Positions 32,521-43,389 of a stretch of 64,000 bases of DNA are shown piece by piece. Within the stretch, counting starts at the first letter, position 1. Each line of letters starts with the position of its first letter. Source of the DNA: Aquatica leii (Eukaryota > Arthropoda > Insecta > Coleoptera > Lampyridae). Location of the stretch: positions 56,311,505 to 56,375,504 of the forward strand of contig CM069436.1 of assembly GCA_035610365.1 (NCBI GenBank). Reading direction: 5' to 3'. Under the pieces are notes generated by a model, which saw only the letters and a list, made by a program, of their open reading frames with translations, made no database searches and had not been told where the DNA came from. Both the position numbers and the translations under genes were made by a program.

Positions 32521-32878
32521 AAACGTTGCGAGATAGAAGAAAGTTGCACATAAACATTGTTATAGAAGACAAAATTTACTATAAAAAAATAGGCGGAAGG
32601 GTACAATTACCTTCAATAGTTTAGACAATACAAGTGTGCAAAGTTGCACGAAAATGTCACACATTACATTAAAACTCTGTAACTCTTAAACTACTAGATA
32701 TAATTATACACTCTCGCGGATTTGTTTGTAGTAAATTTTGTCCTCAATAAATTGTTTAGGTGCAATTTTCATCTATATTTTCCCGTTTTTGCAGCGTACA
32801 AGGCGGAAGCTTGCGCGGATCTAATTCTGCAACTACTATAACTATTTTTTAGCACTGCTGAGCAAAATTAAGACTTAT
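32521..32878. repeat. Dispersed repeat R1, copy 1
   Basis: About 355 bp alignable by eye to 36842-37195 with scattered differences. Shared blocks include GAAGNNAGTTGCACATAAACAT, ACAAGTGTGCAAAGTTGCAC, CTGTAACTCTTAAA, GATATAATTATAC, GTGCAATTTTCATCTATATT, CAGCGTACAAGGCGGAAGCT and GGATCTAATTCTGCAA. No open frame. TIR or LTR boundaries not found. Confidence 0.85.
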
Positions 32879-32879
32879 T

Positions 32880-34470
32880 TTCTTTTTAAAACATAAAGCA
32901 AATCATAAGGAATATCTTGTTCAATAATAATAATAAACATTGCATTCAAAAAATACAAAAAATAAGCTGAAATTGGGCACCACCGCAAGTTTCAGCTTCG
33001 TTTCATCTGAGCGTTTCATCGTTTCGTTACACGACCTTCGAATCAGGCTTCCAATAAGTACTTTCAACACTAAAACAATAACATTTTAGCTATTCTAATT
33101 TTTTAAAGATTAAATATTTTATTCCGGCATTAATAGAAAACGATTTCAGTGATTTGAGTGCGCTAACACAAGGTACTAAGAAATCAATTAAACAATTAGT
33201 AAAATTGCCAAAATGTGCTAATTAACTTCCAAAATGTCAAGGATCTAAAATAAAATGTCACACATAGGTATAATTCATGGTAGTTATTATCCTATATTTA
33301 AAATAACACATAATAACAAAAAATAAGTAAACAATAATTGATATAAAATCTAAAGATAAAATGAATAATTAGTTTCAAAATCTTAAACTAAGAAGTTACT
33401 GGCAATTCTTTACACTTATACTTCAAAAACATTTTTAAGCTAATTAAAATAAAATGATTAGCAATAAAATTTAGCCTTTTTTGATATGTAATTTCTGATG
33501 ATGCGTAAATTTTAGATATTAATTTAATAGAAAAAAGATAGATTGTAAGCAAACCATTGTCGAAAGAAAAAGAATCAGATCTCACTCACGTGCGTGTTGA
33601 ATCCCAAGGTGATAATCTTACTTTGTAGAATGCAACGCTGTTTCAGATAACTTAACCACGTATTAACGGTTTGGACATTTCCAGAACCGTAATCGATAAC
33701 TGATCTTTTTCTTACAAACAAAAAGTTTGTCTCGTTGATAGACCAAATCCATTTAAATTATAAGATATATACCTACCTATAATTGCAACGGCATTATAAG
33801 TAGAGAAATCCGGTATAAAAAAAAATCTAAAATATTTAAAAAAGGAAAATTAGAGATACATGTAACCAAATAGAAATTGAAGACGTAACAGTATTATTAA
33901 CACAGACTGCTTAAATAAAGATAATGTAGATGAAGATAGAGATCATTTCACGACTAAAGAGCCGTGAGGTGCGCGTCGGATAAATTCGGAATTTGACGAT
34001 CATGCGAAATAAATTCTAACTAAAAACATTTGCTGTAAACAATGTACATTAACTTTAATGGTTTATCTTTAATTTAACTAAAAGATAAATGCATAGAAGA
34101 CGATGGATATAATATAAAAAAATATAAAACACAAAAATGAAAAAAAATTTATAACAACTTGTGGTATAAATGTGGACACCTCAAACACCGTATGAAAAGT
34201 GCAAACGTTTTTTGGTTAACTAGTGTACTGACATTCGGAACAAAATTGGTTTCTGCGCAGCGGTTCTTTAGTCTTGAAATGAACTCTACAATAAAAATTA
34301 CATGGTTTCGTACATAGTATCATTGTATATACTTAATACAACGATAGTATGTATACGTTATAGACAGTTCGAATATACAACTGCAAGTAGCGACTCCACA
34401 AAAGTAGAAATAAAGAAAAGCTTATATACAACGATTTGTTAAATAATACATATAATTTAAATTGAAATAA
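32880..34470. other. ~1.6 kb AT-rich DNA, no gene seen
   Basis: Nothing recognised on either strand. Confidence 0.5.
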
Positions 34471-34474
34471 CAGT

Positions 34475-34790
34475 AACAAAAATTCACTGATATCGCAAAT
34501 CTTGCAACTATCGGAAGGTTAATTACGATTTTCAAAAAAAAGAATGCATACATAAATAATAAAAAAACAAAAAAACACAAGTAACTAATATTCTGGGTAC
34601 ATATTAAATGAGAAGAAAGTCGTATGATAGTTCACCAATTCTTTGTATTTAATAATTGTCTAAGATATGCCTGGGAGTTGTTTCTCATAAGTTTATCATC
34701 GCTGAAAGATGATGAATCAGCAACTCCAATGACACATATAGAATTTTTTGTGATAACAAATGATGAGACCATTCATTATCAAGAATTGCT
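34475..34790 (+). repeat. Dispersed repeat R2, copy without the TIR insertion
   Basis: Continuous counterpart of 29025-29096 plus 30400-30650. It runs from TCACTGATATCGCAAATCTT straight to AATTACGATTTTCAAAA, lacking the 1279-bp element and a further ~45 bp around its insertion point. Confidence 0.75.
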
Positions 34791-34868
34791 GCGCAATGAT
34801 AAAACATCGTTCCGAACTTGTCTATGAACGTTTGTGTTGTGTATCTTCACACTCTATCTATACTATGT

Positions 34869-35102
34869 CTACACGAGACGTATTTTTCCATTAGGTTCCG
34901 GTTCCGAATGTAACATACTGTTTACAGTTTGCTCTATTGTGAGTTGCTTCAGCCGTGTTGAAAATAATTTTAGACGCTTTATAGACACCGGTTTATCATT
35001 ACTTTGTTGTTGCAAAGTTTGTCGCTTTCGATGCCGATACAGCCGACTGCTTTCAGCAATCCTAATCACACTGGACGGACCAGCCCCTGTATCCATACAC
35101 AC
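34869..35102 (-). other. Unassigned protein-like frame
   Basis: A 77-codon minus frame (TGAGPSSVIRIAESSRLYRH, RKRQTLQQQSNDKPVSIKRL, EQTVNSMLHSEPEPNGKIRL) with polar composition unlike the local AT bias. A related phrase is readable about 290 bp away at 35340-35400 (VVTSSNVITIAEGTL), suggesting an internal duplication of a coding relic. The overlapping plus frame (34834-35136) is Cys/Leu-rich and probably its shadow. No family recognised, and either strand could be the true one. Confidence 0.3.
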
Positions 35103-35139
35103 ACTTATACATCCCGGGGGCGCTAAAATGCAATAATAA

Positions 35140-35874
35140 AAGTTATAAAATTAAAAGACCAAACAAATAGATGATGTACTCATGTCCCTTTTTTGTTTTT
35201 AATAATGTTTTTTTAATAATATGTAATTTGGACACCAATATTCAGAAAAGTCTAAATAAATAAGTAAGTAATTCACTAATGCATTTGATTTTTGCTTAAC
35301 TTAGTACTTAAAAAACTTGTTAACTGTTCACCAACCAGCGTACCCTCAGCAATTGTAATTACATTAGACGATGTAACTACTGCATCCTCACACACATTTA
35401 TAATTTCAGTGTGTACCTACTCGTGAGGTATATCATTGGTATGTACCTACTAATATACAAAAATTAACAATTATAAAGTTTAAGAAGCAAAACGAAAGTA
35501 ATATGTTCAAGGAAACATTTGACTCCAAGAGAAAGAAGTGACTAATTGACTAACGTTTGGGCAACTAGCTATCGTTACACGTTTAGTGATTTTGTAAATG
35601 TTTATAATAATATAAATGTTTAAACGGTTACACGTTCAAATATTTCACCCTTAGTCCGAAGGCACACTAATGTATTTAGCTTTCTTACTTATTGAGAAAC
35701 GAGTATATTACCTCTTTATTTTTATTTATTATTACTAACCACCACATCGTTACCCAAATATGTAGTGATAACACGCTCCATCTTTAACTACTGCCAATAC
35801 CAACCCACCAATAATTTACTGCTGGCCCAGCCCAAGTACGTATCCTGTGTTGACATTTCTTCGTTTTATTTTTG
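35140..35874. other. AT-rich spacer
   Basis: Nothing recognised apart from the duplicated phrase at 35340-35400 noted in the preceding entry. Confidence 0.5.
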
Positions 35875-35942
35875 TTCTGTCAGCGAACAGATACAGTTAA
35901 GTCTCACCCCATAAATCCGCGCTAAATTTGAATATTTTTTTT

Positions 35943-36225
35943 ATTTATAAATAATTTATTAAGTTTTGGTTAAGCTTTTTATTTTTTTATTAATTTTGCC
36001 GACAGTTTCAACTAATTTTTAGTCATCATCAGGGCTAATTAACATTTTTCAAATATAAAAAAGTTTAAATTTACAATATATGTTTGAAATATTGTAAATT
36101 TAAACTTTTTTATATTTGAAAAATGTTAATTAGCCCTGATGATTACTAAAAATTAGTTGAAACTGTCGGCAAAATTAATAAAAAAATAAAAAGCTTAACC
36201 AAAACTTAATAAATTATTTATAAAT
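35943..36225. repeat. 283-bp near-perfect palindrome with 136-bp arms
   Basis: Arms 35943-36078 and 36090-36225 are reverse complements, with a single mismatch noticed (36025-36027 region versus 36143-36145), around an 11-base spacer. The insertion lies in the T-tract of the surrounding TIR element. Each arm carries a hammerhead-like core. Such size and symmetry could be a foldback element, or two head-to-head copies of the terminal repeat of a Penelope-like element, whose terminal repeats are known to carry hammerhead ribozymes. Confidence 0.9.
36126..36178 (+). ncRNA. Hammerhead-ribozyme-like motif (also in inverted arm)
   Basis: In arm 2: CTGATGA (36136-36142), stem II ACTAA/TTAGT with loop AAA (36145-36149, 36150-36152, 36153-36157), GAAA (36159-36162), then CTGTC (36163-36167) and GGC (36168-36170), which can pair with GCC (36133-36135) as stem I. 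Spacing CUGAUGA-stem II-GAAA-NUH-stem I is that of a hammerhead. Imperfections: unpaired U residues at the base of stem II, a stem III that can only form with a 1-nt loop in a monomer (a dimer is easier), and a 3-bp closed stem I followed by mismatches. Arm 1 has the same motif on the minus strand with G at the stem II base, which pairs slightly better. Activity is unproven. Confidence 0.4.
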
Positions 36226-36841
36226 ATATATTAATGGTTAATAATAATATAACATATTTTTTTATTGGTTAAAATTTTTAAGTCAGTATCACAACAAACA
36301 TCTGTATTTTAGTGACATACTTCAGTTTAATGACTGACATTTTGGTTAAGTTAGTCGCAGTTTTAAGTTTCTATTATTTTTATTCATTTGACAAATCCTA
36401 AATTTCTTTTCTTATACAGAACGTTGCAAAAATTTAATGAACCCCTTGTTTATAGCCGTTTTAAATGTTTAGATGTGTTTTTGGTGCATTTTTAAAATAA
36501 ATCGTGTAACTAAATTAATAAATATAGTTGTAACCGCATTTATTTGTTATAAGTAGAAATTTTTAATTTTGTACATTTATTGAAAATTATACGTTTTCCT
36601 ACGTACTTTAAACAGCCTTAATGCCTATGAGATAATATATTACATAATTTTAAATTTTTGCGCCTTTACTAATTTGAGCCGTGTAAACTAGTCTCTTCAT
36701 ACATTGGTTAAAATTATCATACAAAATTGAAGGAGGGGTTTAACTATATTTTTTTGCCCTACAGCGTAGTCATAATTTTGGTGAGGTAAGAAAAAAAACT
36801 CTAGTTACGGTATTAGCTCTGCTAGCGCTTTTGTCACAAAC

Positions 36842-37195
36842 ACTTCAAAAACGGTGCAAAATAGAAGAATGTTGCACATAAACATTTTTATTGTTAAACT
36901 TACTATAAAAAAGTTTACGGAAGGGTACAACTACCTACAATAGTTTAAAAGATACAAGTGTGCAAAGTTGCACGAAAATATCTCGCATTATATTAAAATT
37001 CTGTAACTCTTAAATTATTAGATATAATTATACCTTCCTGCAGACTTTTTTGTAAAAAAGTTTGTGCTCTATAAATATGTTAATGTGCAATTTTCATCTA
37101 TATTGTACTGTTTCTGCAGCGTACAAGGCGGAAGCTCCCACGGATCTAATTCTGCAATTACTATAATTATTTTTCAGCACTGCTGCGTGAAATGA
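36842..37195. repeat. Dispersed repeat R1, copy 2
   Basis: Same orientation as 32521-32878 and alignable along its whole length. It begins some 75 bp after the end of the TIR element copy. No gene. Confidence 0.85.
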
Positions 37196-37479
37196 ACTGT
37201 TATAAAATATTAATTTTTGTAGCTCATTTTTAGATTTCTTAAATAAATATTTAATCGCCAACTGAGAACAATTTGTACTAACTACATATGAAGAAGTTAA
37301 AACAAAGTCTCATTGTGGTACCTTAAAATAATCGGTATTTTAAAAGAATTGGTTATTGAAAATTCTTTACTAAACTAGCAAAATTTTGAATTAACTCGCG
37401 TATTAGCATACTGTTGAAAGATTTAAAAATGAATAAAATACTTATAGAAATTATATTAACCTAGCTTACAGCTTCCTCC

Positions 37480-38130
37480 TAGTCACGCAATAATTCCTAT
37501 CTGGCCTGGACAAAACCTTGCTAAAATACTTTTTTTTGTCCATCTTAAATAACTCAAAATCGGTGACGTGACTAGGACCTGTTTTAGTTGATGGAAAGCA
37601 TTTTTGACGTGGTCAAGGTATTGCACTTCTTTCTTAAATACGTGACACTTTTTTAGGCTCAGTTTGAGGTTTGCCCCAAGTAGTCGCTGAAACACTTCTT
37701 TCAAATTGTTCAAGTGTTTTACAAACAACCTTCCAACTACGATTACGTAGTCTAGGTAAACCAAGCAAGTCTTCCAGACAGTTCGTGCAAGATGGTTTTC
37801 ATCAAACGCTCAAACGTTGCAAGAACGTTACACAGGCCGAAGGGGATCACAGTAAACTGCCACAAACCATTTTCAATCGTAAAAACTGTTTTTTACGAAC
37901 TTTGGCTTCTAATTCTACCTGTCAGTGACCACTCTTTAAGTCTAACGTAGAAAACCACTGGGATCCTGACAGGGTGTCTAACGTATCGTCAATTCTGGGT
38001 AAAGGGTAGCTGTCCTTTTTGGTCACGTCGTTTAGCTGTCTGTAGTCTACGCAAAATTTTTTTAATGATACTCTTGGATCAACACTTTAACTTTAGCCAG
38101 CTGGTCTTGGCTGAGGTTTTGGCATTTGGA
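37480..38130 (-). pseudogene. Gypsy reverse transcriptase, frameshifted
   Basis: Readable motifs from N to [29 protein letters not shown] (motif A), GLCNV-ATFERLM (motif B region, FGL..AP-type), a changed LVYLDD-like box reading VYLDYVIVVG (37740-37764; second Asp is Tyr), then HLNNLKEVFQRLLGANLKLS and KKCHVFKKEVQYL, which is the usual end of Gypsy RT. The downstream piece VKNAFHQLKQVLVTSPILSY is the start of RNase H. The YLDY change in the catalytic box would inactivate the enzyme by itself. Confidence 0.88.
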
Positions 38131-38228
38131 GATAAGAATGTTTAATAGATGTTGTGGGCATTTCTTCGGCGACGTATCTTTGTTAGATTTCACGCATCTC
38201 ACAATTTGAGATACTTGCGTGCATTGGC

Positions 38229-38835
38229 TTACCACGGTTTTTTTTCATGGTTACAGGATATGAGTTGATATTTAAGATCCTTACTGGCATCGTGTTTTTC
38301 ACTCGTACTAAAGTTCTGCCAACGAATAGTTTTTTTTTCAACTAAGTCGCCTTCTATTGGTTCAATCGCGCATATGCAGCCTTTCCGGAGATTTCCATCC
38401 AGGCGTGCCATCACTACACTTTCAGTCCTTGCATTCAGGGTCACGCCTTCACTTTATAAGACTTGCACGGCTGCTTTCTCTGACGAATGAAAGCAAATTT
38501 TTTCATTGTTGATCTTTAGGACATCGTTCTTCATATCCAAGTGGAACTCACACTACTTTATAACGTCCATTCGCAAGATAACTTCTTTTGTGATGTCGGC
38601 TATCAGTACTTGATTGTCGAGTACTCCATTTCTCAAACTAATGGTTACTTTGGTTTGTCCGTGAGTAGGTATTTCTTCGCCTGTCGCCGTTCGAAGTCGT
38701 ACTGTTACTGGTGATGTATTCTCATTTTCCAATAACATGTCAGGACGATTGATGGTTTTTGTCGCTTCCGTGTCAACCAGTAACTGAACGTTTCTTCCAT
38801 TGATTTGCCATCAAAATAAATGCTATGCAATTGCT
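38229..38835 (-). pseudogene. Gypsy aspartic protease and linker, altered active site
   Basis: Protease starts near 38835 with LLVDTEATKTINRPDMLLEN. Retropepsins have D-T/S-G-A here, but this copy reads DTEA (about 38761-38780). Flap and C-terminal parts: VTVRLRTATGEEIPTHGQTK, LIADITKEVILRMDVIK (38553-38738; the LGMDV-type end, here LRMDV). A basic linker follows (38229-38444: TESVVMARLDGNLRKGCICA, IEPIEGDLVEKK) of the type found between protease and RT in this group. The copy at 61217-61590 has the same DTEA. Confidence 0.85.
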
Positions 38836-38879
38836 CCCTAGGCGATGCCATTTAAATAGTAATCTTTAGAGCATGGCTC

Positions 38880-39919
38880 GTTGAGGTCGACTTTTGCCCC
38901 ATTTGGTCGATCTGTTTTAGTTTTCCGAAGGCTATTTTGGCCTTTTTTTGGGCTTAGTACAACGTCGTCGTACGTGGCCTACTTCTCCGCAGTTCCAGCA
39001 CGTCACTTCTTTCCCTCGAGCTACTTGTTCCCGAAATACACGTCGCACTATGTTTTCAATGCTTTCTTCCGTGTGCGAGGGTATTTCTGCAGCACAACGG
39101 AGCTTATGGCTACCTTGGTGCGACATTTGTTGCGCCGTCTCGAACTCCAAAGCATGGGTTAAAGGGTCTTCCAACGTCTTCGGTCGAGCTAACCGAAGAC
39201 ATTGCTGCGTTTTGTTGTCTTGAAGGTCGTCTACAAAGGTTTGAATAGCTATCTGCTCCAAAAAAGTATCTGGTGCTGTAAGATACCCAAGTCGTGTTAA
39301 TCTGGCGATGTCAGCTTCAAACTCTTAAAGACTTTCGGCAGCTTTCTAATCCCGACTTTCAATTTGAGCTTGATACACTTGTTGAAGAAGAGCATCTCCA
39401 TATCTCATTTCTAAACGTGAAAATAAAAGTTCTTGTAGGTGGTCAGGAACAGTTTGCAAGATTCCAAGAGCTTCTCCACGTAAGGACACTTTTAAAGACG
39501 TCGCTTTTTGCTTATTGCTCCAATCATTGACTGTAGCTGTGGCTTCAAACTGCTTGTAGTAGGTTGACCACGGTACTTCACCATCAAAATTTGGAAGTAC
39601 GGTTTTAAATTTGTGAGTGATTTTTTCCCGATGGTCCATTATTAAATCTTTGCAACCATTTTAATTTGGTTTTGGTTTGGAACTTGTATTTGCTTCTGAA
39701 TAGTCTTTATTTGATTTTCAATGCTCGTTCGTATTTCTTTTTTTAAATTTTTAGAATTTTCCTCTATTTTTAGGGAACTTTTGTGAAACTTTTCTTTCAT
39801 TTTTCGAGAATGTTTGGATAGTTTTTCTTCAATTCTCTGATAATTTGTTCCCATTTTTCTATTATTTTTTCCATATTTTTATTCGTCGATTCGAGAATTT
39901 CAAATATTTTTGAATCCAT
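38880..39919 (-). pseudogene. Gypsy gag with CCHC zinc knuckle, frameshifted
   Basis: A start ATG at 39919 opens a coiled, Lys/Glu-rich N-terminus (MDSKIFEILESTNKNMEK), which continues in a second frame (39642-39854: IEEKLSKHSRKMKEKF). The capsid-like part (39346-39639) reads HKFKTVLPNFDGEVPWSTYY, then QFEATATVNDWSNKQKATSL and LRGEALGILQTVPDHLQELL. The last part (38932-39261) ends in CWNCGEVGHVRRRC, a CX2CX4HX4C knuckle that binds RNA for packaging. Three or more frame changes. Gag forms the particle that carries element RNA. Confidence 0.9.
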
Positions 39920-40066
39920 TTTAACTGCTTGCAAACGCGTCACCGGCATCAATTATATATAACACGAATAAAAAGTTTAAATATACCACTTTAACGAACT
40001 AAAACAGACTATTTTTACATGGTATAAATAAACACGCAAAGCGCGAACTAAAGTTCATTTCATCAC

Positions 40067-40462
40067 TGTAACGTTTATTATTACTAACTAATTAATTTAT
40101 TTATACTAAAAATATGTAATAAAAGCACTTACACTAATTTATATATAGAACTATCACACGAAGATAAAATCCGCGGATAACTTTAGTCTAATACTTATTG
40201 TTTACTTTAAAGTCACGTACAAGATTATACTCCGTATATTTATTTCGAACACACGCGTTAATCACTTACTTATTCAAACTTGAATAATCTTCTTAACACT
40301 GCCGTCTTCGAATTGCTGGAATAACTGACCTATGATTTGTTTGTGCCGTATTTATACATATACATACATATCTTTCGGTGAAAGTTCTCGAAATGTACAA
40401 AAACCTCGCAAAAGTTCTCAAACTTGAGAATAATTTCTCGAACGCTTCAGTATACTTAAACA
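40067..40462 (-). repeat. 5' LTR of Gypsy copy 1
   Basis: On the minus strand it begins TGTTTAAGTATACTGAAGCG at 40462 and ends …AAACGTTACA at 40067. It aligns with 45901-46278 and 62635-63070 in blocks such as TTCTCAAGTTTGAGA, CCGAAAGATAT, CTTCGAATTGCTGG-type and TTATCCGCGG. The end CGTTACA is shared with the LTR at 62635. Sequences just inside differ between copies, so I could not assign a primer-binding tRNA. Confidence 0.8.
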
Positions 40463-42230
40463 TCTATAAAAAAATTTAAATTTGTTTTAGCACAACCATT
40501 TTTGTTTAAATACGAAAGCTTTAATTTATATATTATTTTTGCAATAAAACTTCGAAATGTACTTTATTAATTAAATTATTGCTAAGTTAATTGTTTTGCA
40601 ACAGTATCAATGTTTGTTTATTCAAACAATTATCAAAAATATATACTTTTTTAATAACACGTTTGATCAATGTGTTTATTAACAAATAAAGCTTAAATAA
40701 AAACGCACGTGTTTTATTGAAATCATTAAATTGTAATTTTTGTTATTTGTACATTTAAAAAAAAATGCTACATTTGATTACTTTATTAACGTAGCTGAAT
40801 CAAATTTTTGAGTCCTAAATAAAAATTAAACTTTATGTATGTTAAACAAATTACGAAAAATCAAATACAGTTATTCAAATAAATAGAATTAATTCTTTTG
40901 TTAAAATGCGGGATGCACTAAAATATGAAAAGTATATTTGCTTTCGAAGTTTTACTAATCCGCTCACTAAACTTGGTCTCGTCAAAGCAAGATTAGTTTC
41001 AGTATCTTGTATACGAACATTTTCTTTAACCCGTATATTTCTTAAAAGCCTAAACACTTAAAACTATCTTGTCTACAAATTTATACCTTGGTGGTATATT
41101 TTTTCTATTAAAAACGTTAAAACTTTGATCTTATTTAAATTTTTCACTTTGACTGTTGCGCTTAGTTCGTAACTCTCTTTAAACGTGCCATTTCCATACG
41201 TTTTTAACGTACATAAAGAATTAACGTTTAAATATAATAAGAAACTTTGTTTTACGCATTAATACAACCACAATTTACAAAAATTTGAAGCAAAATTTAA
41301 ACTAATTTAATCTAAAATTGTGGAAAGCAATCGATATATGCTAAACAAAAGTTAATATTGTTGTTACCTTAACCCAAACTTTTAATATTACAAACGTTTT
41401 GATGGTTAAACTATTATTATTAGTAGTTATTGTAAACTAACTTTAAAAGATTTAACAATGTTTTTCTAAATGTTTAACAAATATAGTTGAACTTTTACAG
41501 CTTTTCTACTTATAGTAATAAGATATGACTACATAAATCATTAATTTTCTAAGAAACTTTTATTTTAGTTTTACATTTAAAATGTTTTATATTTAATTGT
41601 TTGATAACAAACACGGTTGTTTTTACATGGTTTCAGTGAATTTTTTTGACATTTAAAAACTTTGACGTTAATTTAATTTGTTTGAGTTACTTTCTTAGAA
41701 ACGAAAACTTAAAATAAAAGATAATAAATACCGAGATACATTTAAATGAATTAATAAATTAATTTTGTTTATTCTATCTGTTGTAAACATTTTTTAGTTT
41801 TGCAGATACTTTTGTTTAAACTCGTTAAAAAAAATTTAATTTGATTTAACAGAATTAATTTTTTTGTAAATAAATTTAAAAAAAGGTAACAGTGTGGGAA
41901 TCATTTTTAGGCGTGTATATTTATATTATTAATTATTTATTCAACCGTAGCATTAAATATACAAAAATTTTGGTGTTATATTTTATATCGTAAGTTATAT
42001 TCTACATATATTATTAATAACTTTTTATGAGCAATAATAATGTTTGTTTTTTTTTGTTAAATTGAGTAATAATATTATAAATTTTTATAGCGATTAAATC
42101 TAAAATGCTTTGCATGGGTGCTTTCAATTTTTTCTTTAAATAGAATATAAACGTTTGTACTTTAATTTTTAAAATTATAAATGTATATAATGCAAAATAA
42201 AATTTACATGCTGTTAATATCAAACTGAAA
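40463..42230. other. ~1.8 kb AT-rich DNA, no gene seen
   Basis: No supported frame or repeat. Confidence 0.5.
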
Positions 42231-42233
42231 GTA

Positions 42234-43384
42234 CAGGGACCTTATAGTATAACGTAAAAAAAGTACTGTATGAGAAATTTGATTTGTAACTTCTAAATTA
42301 AGGTTAAGTAATTTATTAAAAACGGTATCACATAACTAACAATACCTGTTTATTTCAAATAAAAATAAGCAATAACAATTATATAAAATTTCTAACCGAT
42401 GTTCAATTTGTTATTCTTCAGCTGCAATTTGTGTTAACTCTTCTCTTTAAATTTTGGAAAACACTACAGAACTTATCAACTTCAATATTTTGAATACCAT
42501 CGGTAATTGCGTTTTCCAAGTCTTCAATATTGCGCAAGTGATTTTTATACCCGTAAAGGTATAGATCTAGTTGCGTAGGATCTAGAGATCGTGGAGGATA
42601 TAACGCTTAGTTAATTAACCTTTCATTGTTTACATGCTAAATAAATTGAATTGTAGCTCGAATAGTATGATCCGTTGCATTGTCTTGCCCAAAATAACCA
42701 AATTGAAGAATGTTGTCATCTAGCTGCTCGAAAAATTGAACCAAAATATTACGGTAACGTTCTGCATTTACAATGTTAAAAATACTGAATCAATTATTCT
42801 TCTTCTTTACATTGCAGTTCATACACCAACTTTCAAAACATGCAATGTTGTTTCCGCAGAAATTTGTGGATATTTAGTAGCCCAAGTACAATAATTTTGG
42901 TTAATTACATATCTATTTAAAAGAAACCATACTTCGTTCTTAAAGAAAGTTAAATCTAACGGGTTATTGTCAGAAGAATGTAATTCTTGATAAACCATAA
43001 CCTTGTCATTGAAAGATAAGTTTACAATAAACAAATGCGCCTCTAGCAAATATAAAATTAAATTCAAAAAAATTATAAAATAAGAAAAAAAAAGTTTAGT
43101 TTTTTTTCTAAGAGAAAAACCAGGGTGTTTTTGCATGTTAATTTTTGCATTAGTTTGAAATTGTTTTATTTTAATTAGCAAAACAAGTGTTAACACTTAA
43201 TTTCTTATGGAAGTTGTTACTAAACTGTAGTGGTGATCCTAATTGTGTTTAAAATCGACTATAAACTTTCTTTAATTACGGTGAGCTTTAAGACAATCAC
43301 GTAATTAATTTTTAGCATTACTGGCATTAATTTAATCCATTAAGAGCTTAATTTTTTATTAGAATTAGTTTTACAACACCCTGT
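42234..43384 (-). mobile_element. Second mariner-like transposon, decayed
   Basis: The right end is clear: …TTTTACAACACCCTG at 43384 followed by TA. A left end CAGGGACCTTATAGTATAAC at 42234 preceded by TA is the best candidate, but its match to the right TIR (CAGGGTGTTGTAAAAC) is limited to CAGGG and scattered bases. Length of about 1.15 kb fits the superfamily. It carries a minus-strand transposase relic. Confidence 0.65.
42400..43110 (-). pseudogene. Mariner/Tc1-like transposase relic
   Basis: First part (42819-43060): FFKNEVWFLLNRYVINQNYC, ATKYPQISAETTLHVLKVGV, the region after the first catalytic Asp (here degraded). Second part in other frames (42400-42790): NIVNAERYRNILVQFFEQLD, YFGQDNATDHTIRATIQFI (second Asp, QDNA), NERLIN, then a PPRSLDPTQLDLYLYGYKNH box corresponding to the third Asp region (SPD changed to SLD) and LENAITDGIQNIEV. 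Several stops and frame changes. It is not closely similar to the element at 27510, so it belongs to another lineage. Confidence 0.8.
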
Positions 43385-43389
43385 ATATT

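Larger units (their letters stand above)
35875..36766. mobile_element. Diverged copy of the 594-bp TIR family, interrupted by a palindrome
   Basis: The left end (TTCTGTCAGCGAACAGATAC then AGTTAAGTC) and right end (…TTTTTTTGCCCTACAG) are decayed versions of the TIRs at 7131-7724. Interior homology is clear: CGCTAAATTTGAAT, TTTTTATTGGTTAAA, AGTCAGTAT-ACAACAAAC, GACATACTTCAGTTT, GACATTTTGGTTAA and the right 130 bp. Between about 35937 and 36258 a palindromic insertion is absent from the complete copy. No coding capacity. Confidence 0.8.
37450..40462 (-). mobile_element. Ty3/Gypsy LTR retrotransposon, 3'-truncated copy 1
   Basis: Minus-strand order: LTR (40067-40462), leader, gag (38880-39919), protease (about 38480-38830), linker, RT (37480-38130), then a remnant of RNase H (…LSRPDRNYCVTRRKL near 37460-37510, joined to the end of RT by deletion). 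Integrase and 3' LTR are absent. The same family occurs at 59540-63070 and as an LTR at 45901-46278. All reading frames are broken by frameshifts. No envelope-like gene is visible. Confidence 0.9.

Noticed and set aside
39294..39530. Plus-strand frames across the Gypsy element (for example 38881-39530) as genes
   Set aside because: They are antisense to recognisable gag and have no motifs of their own.
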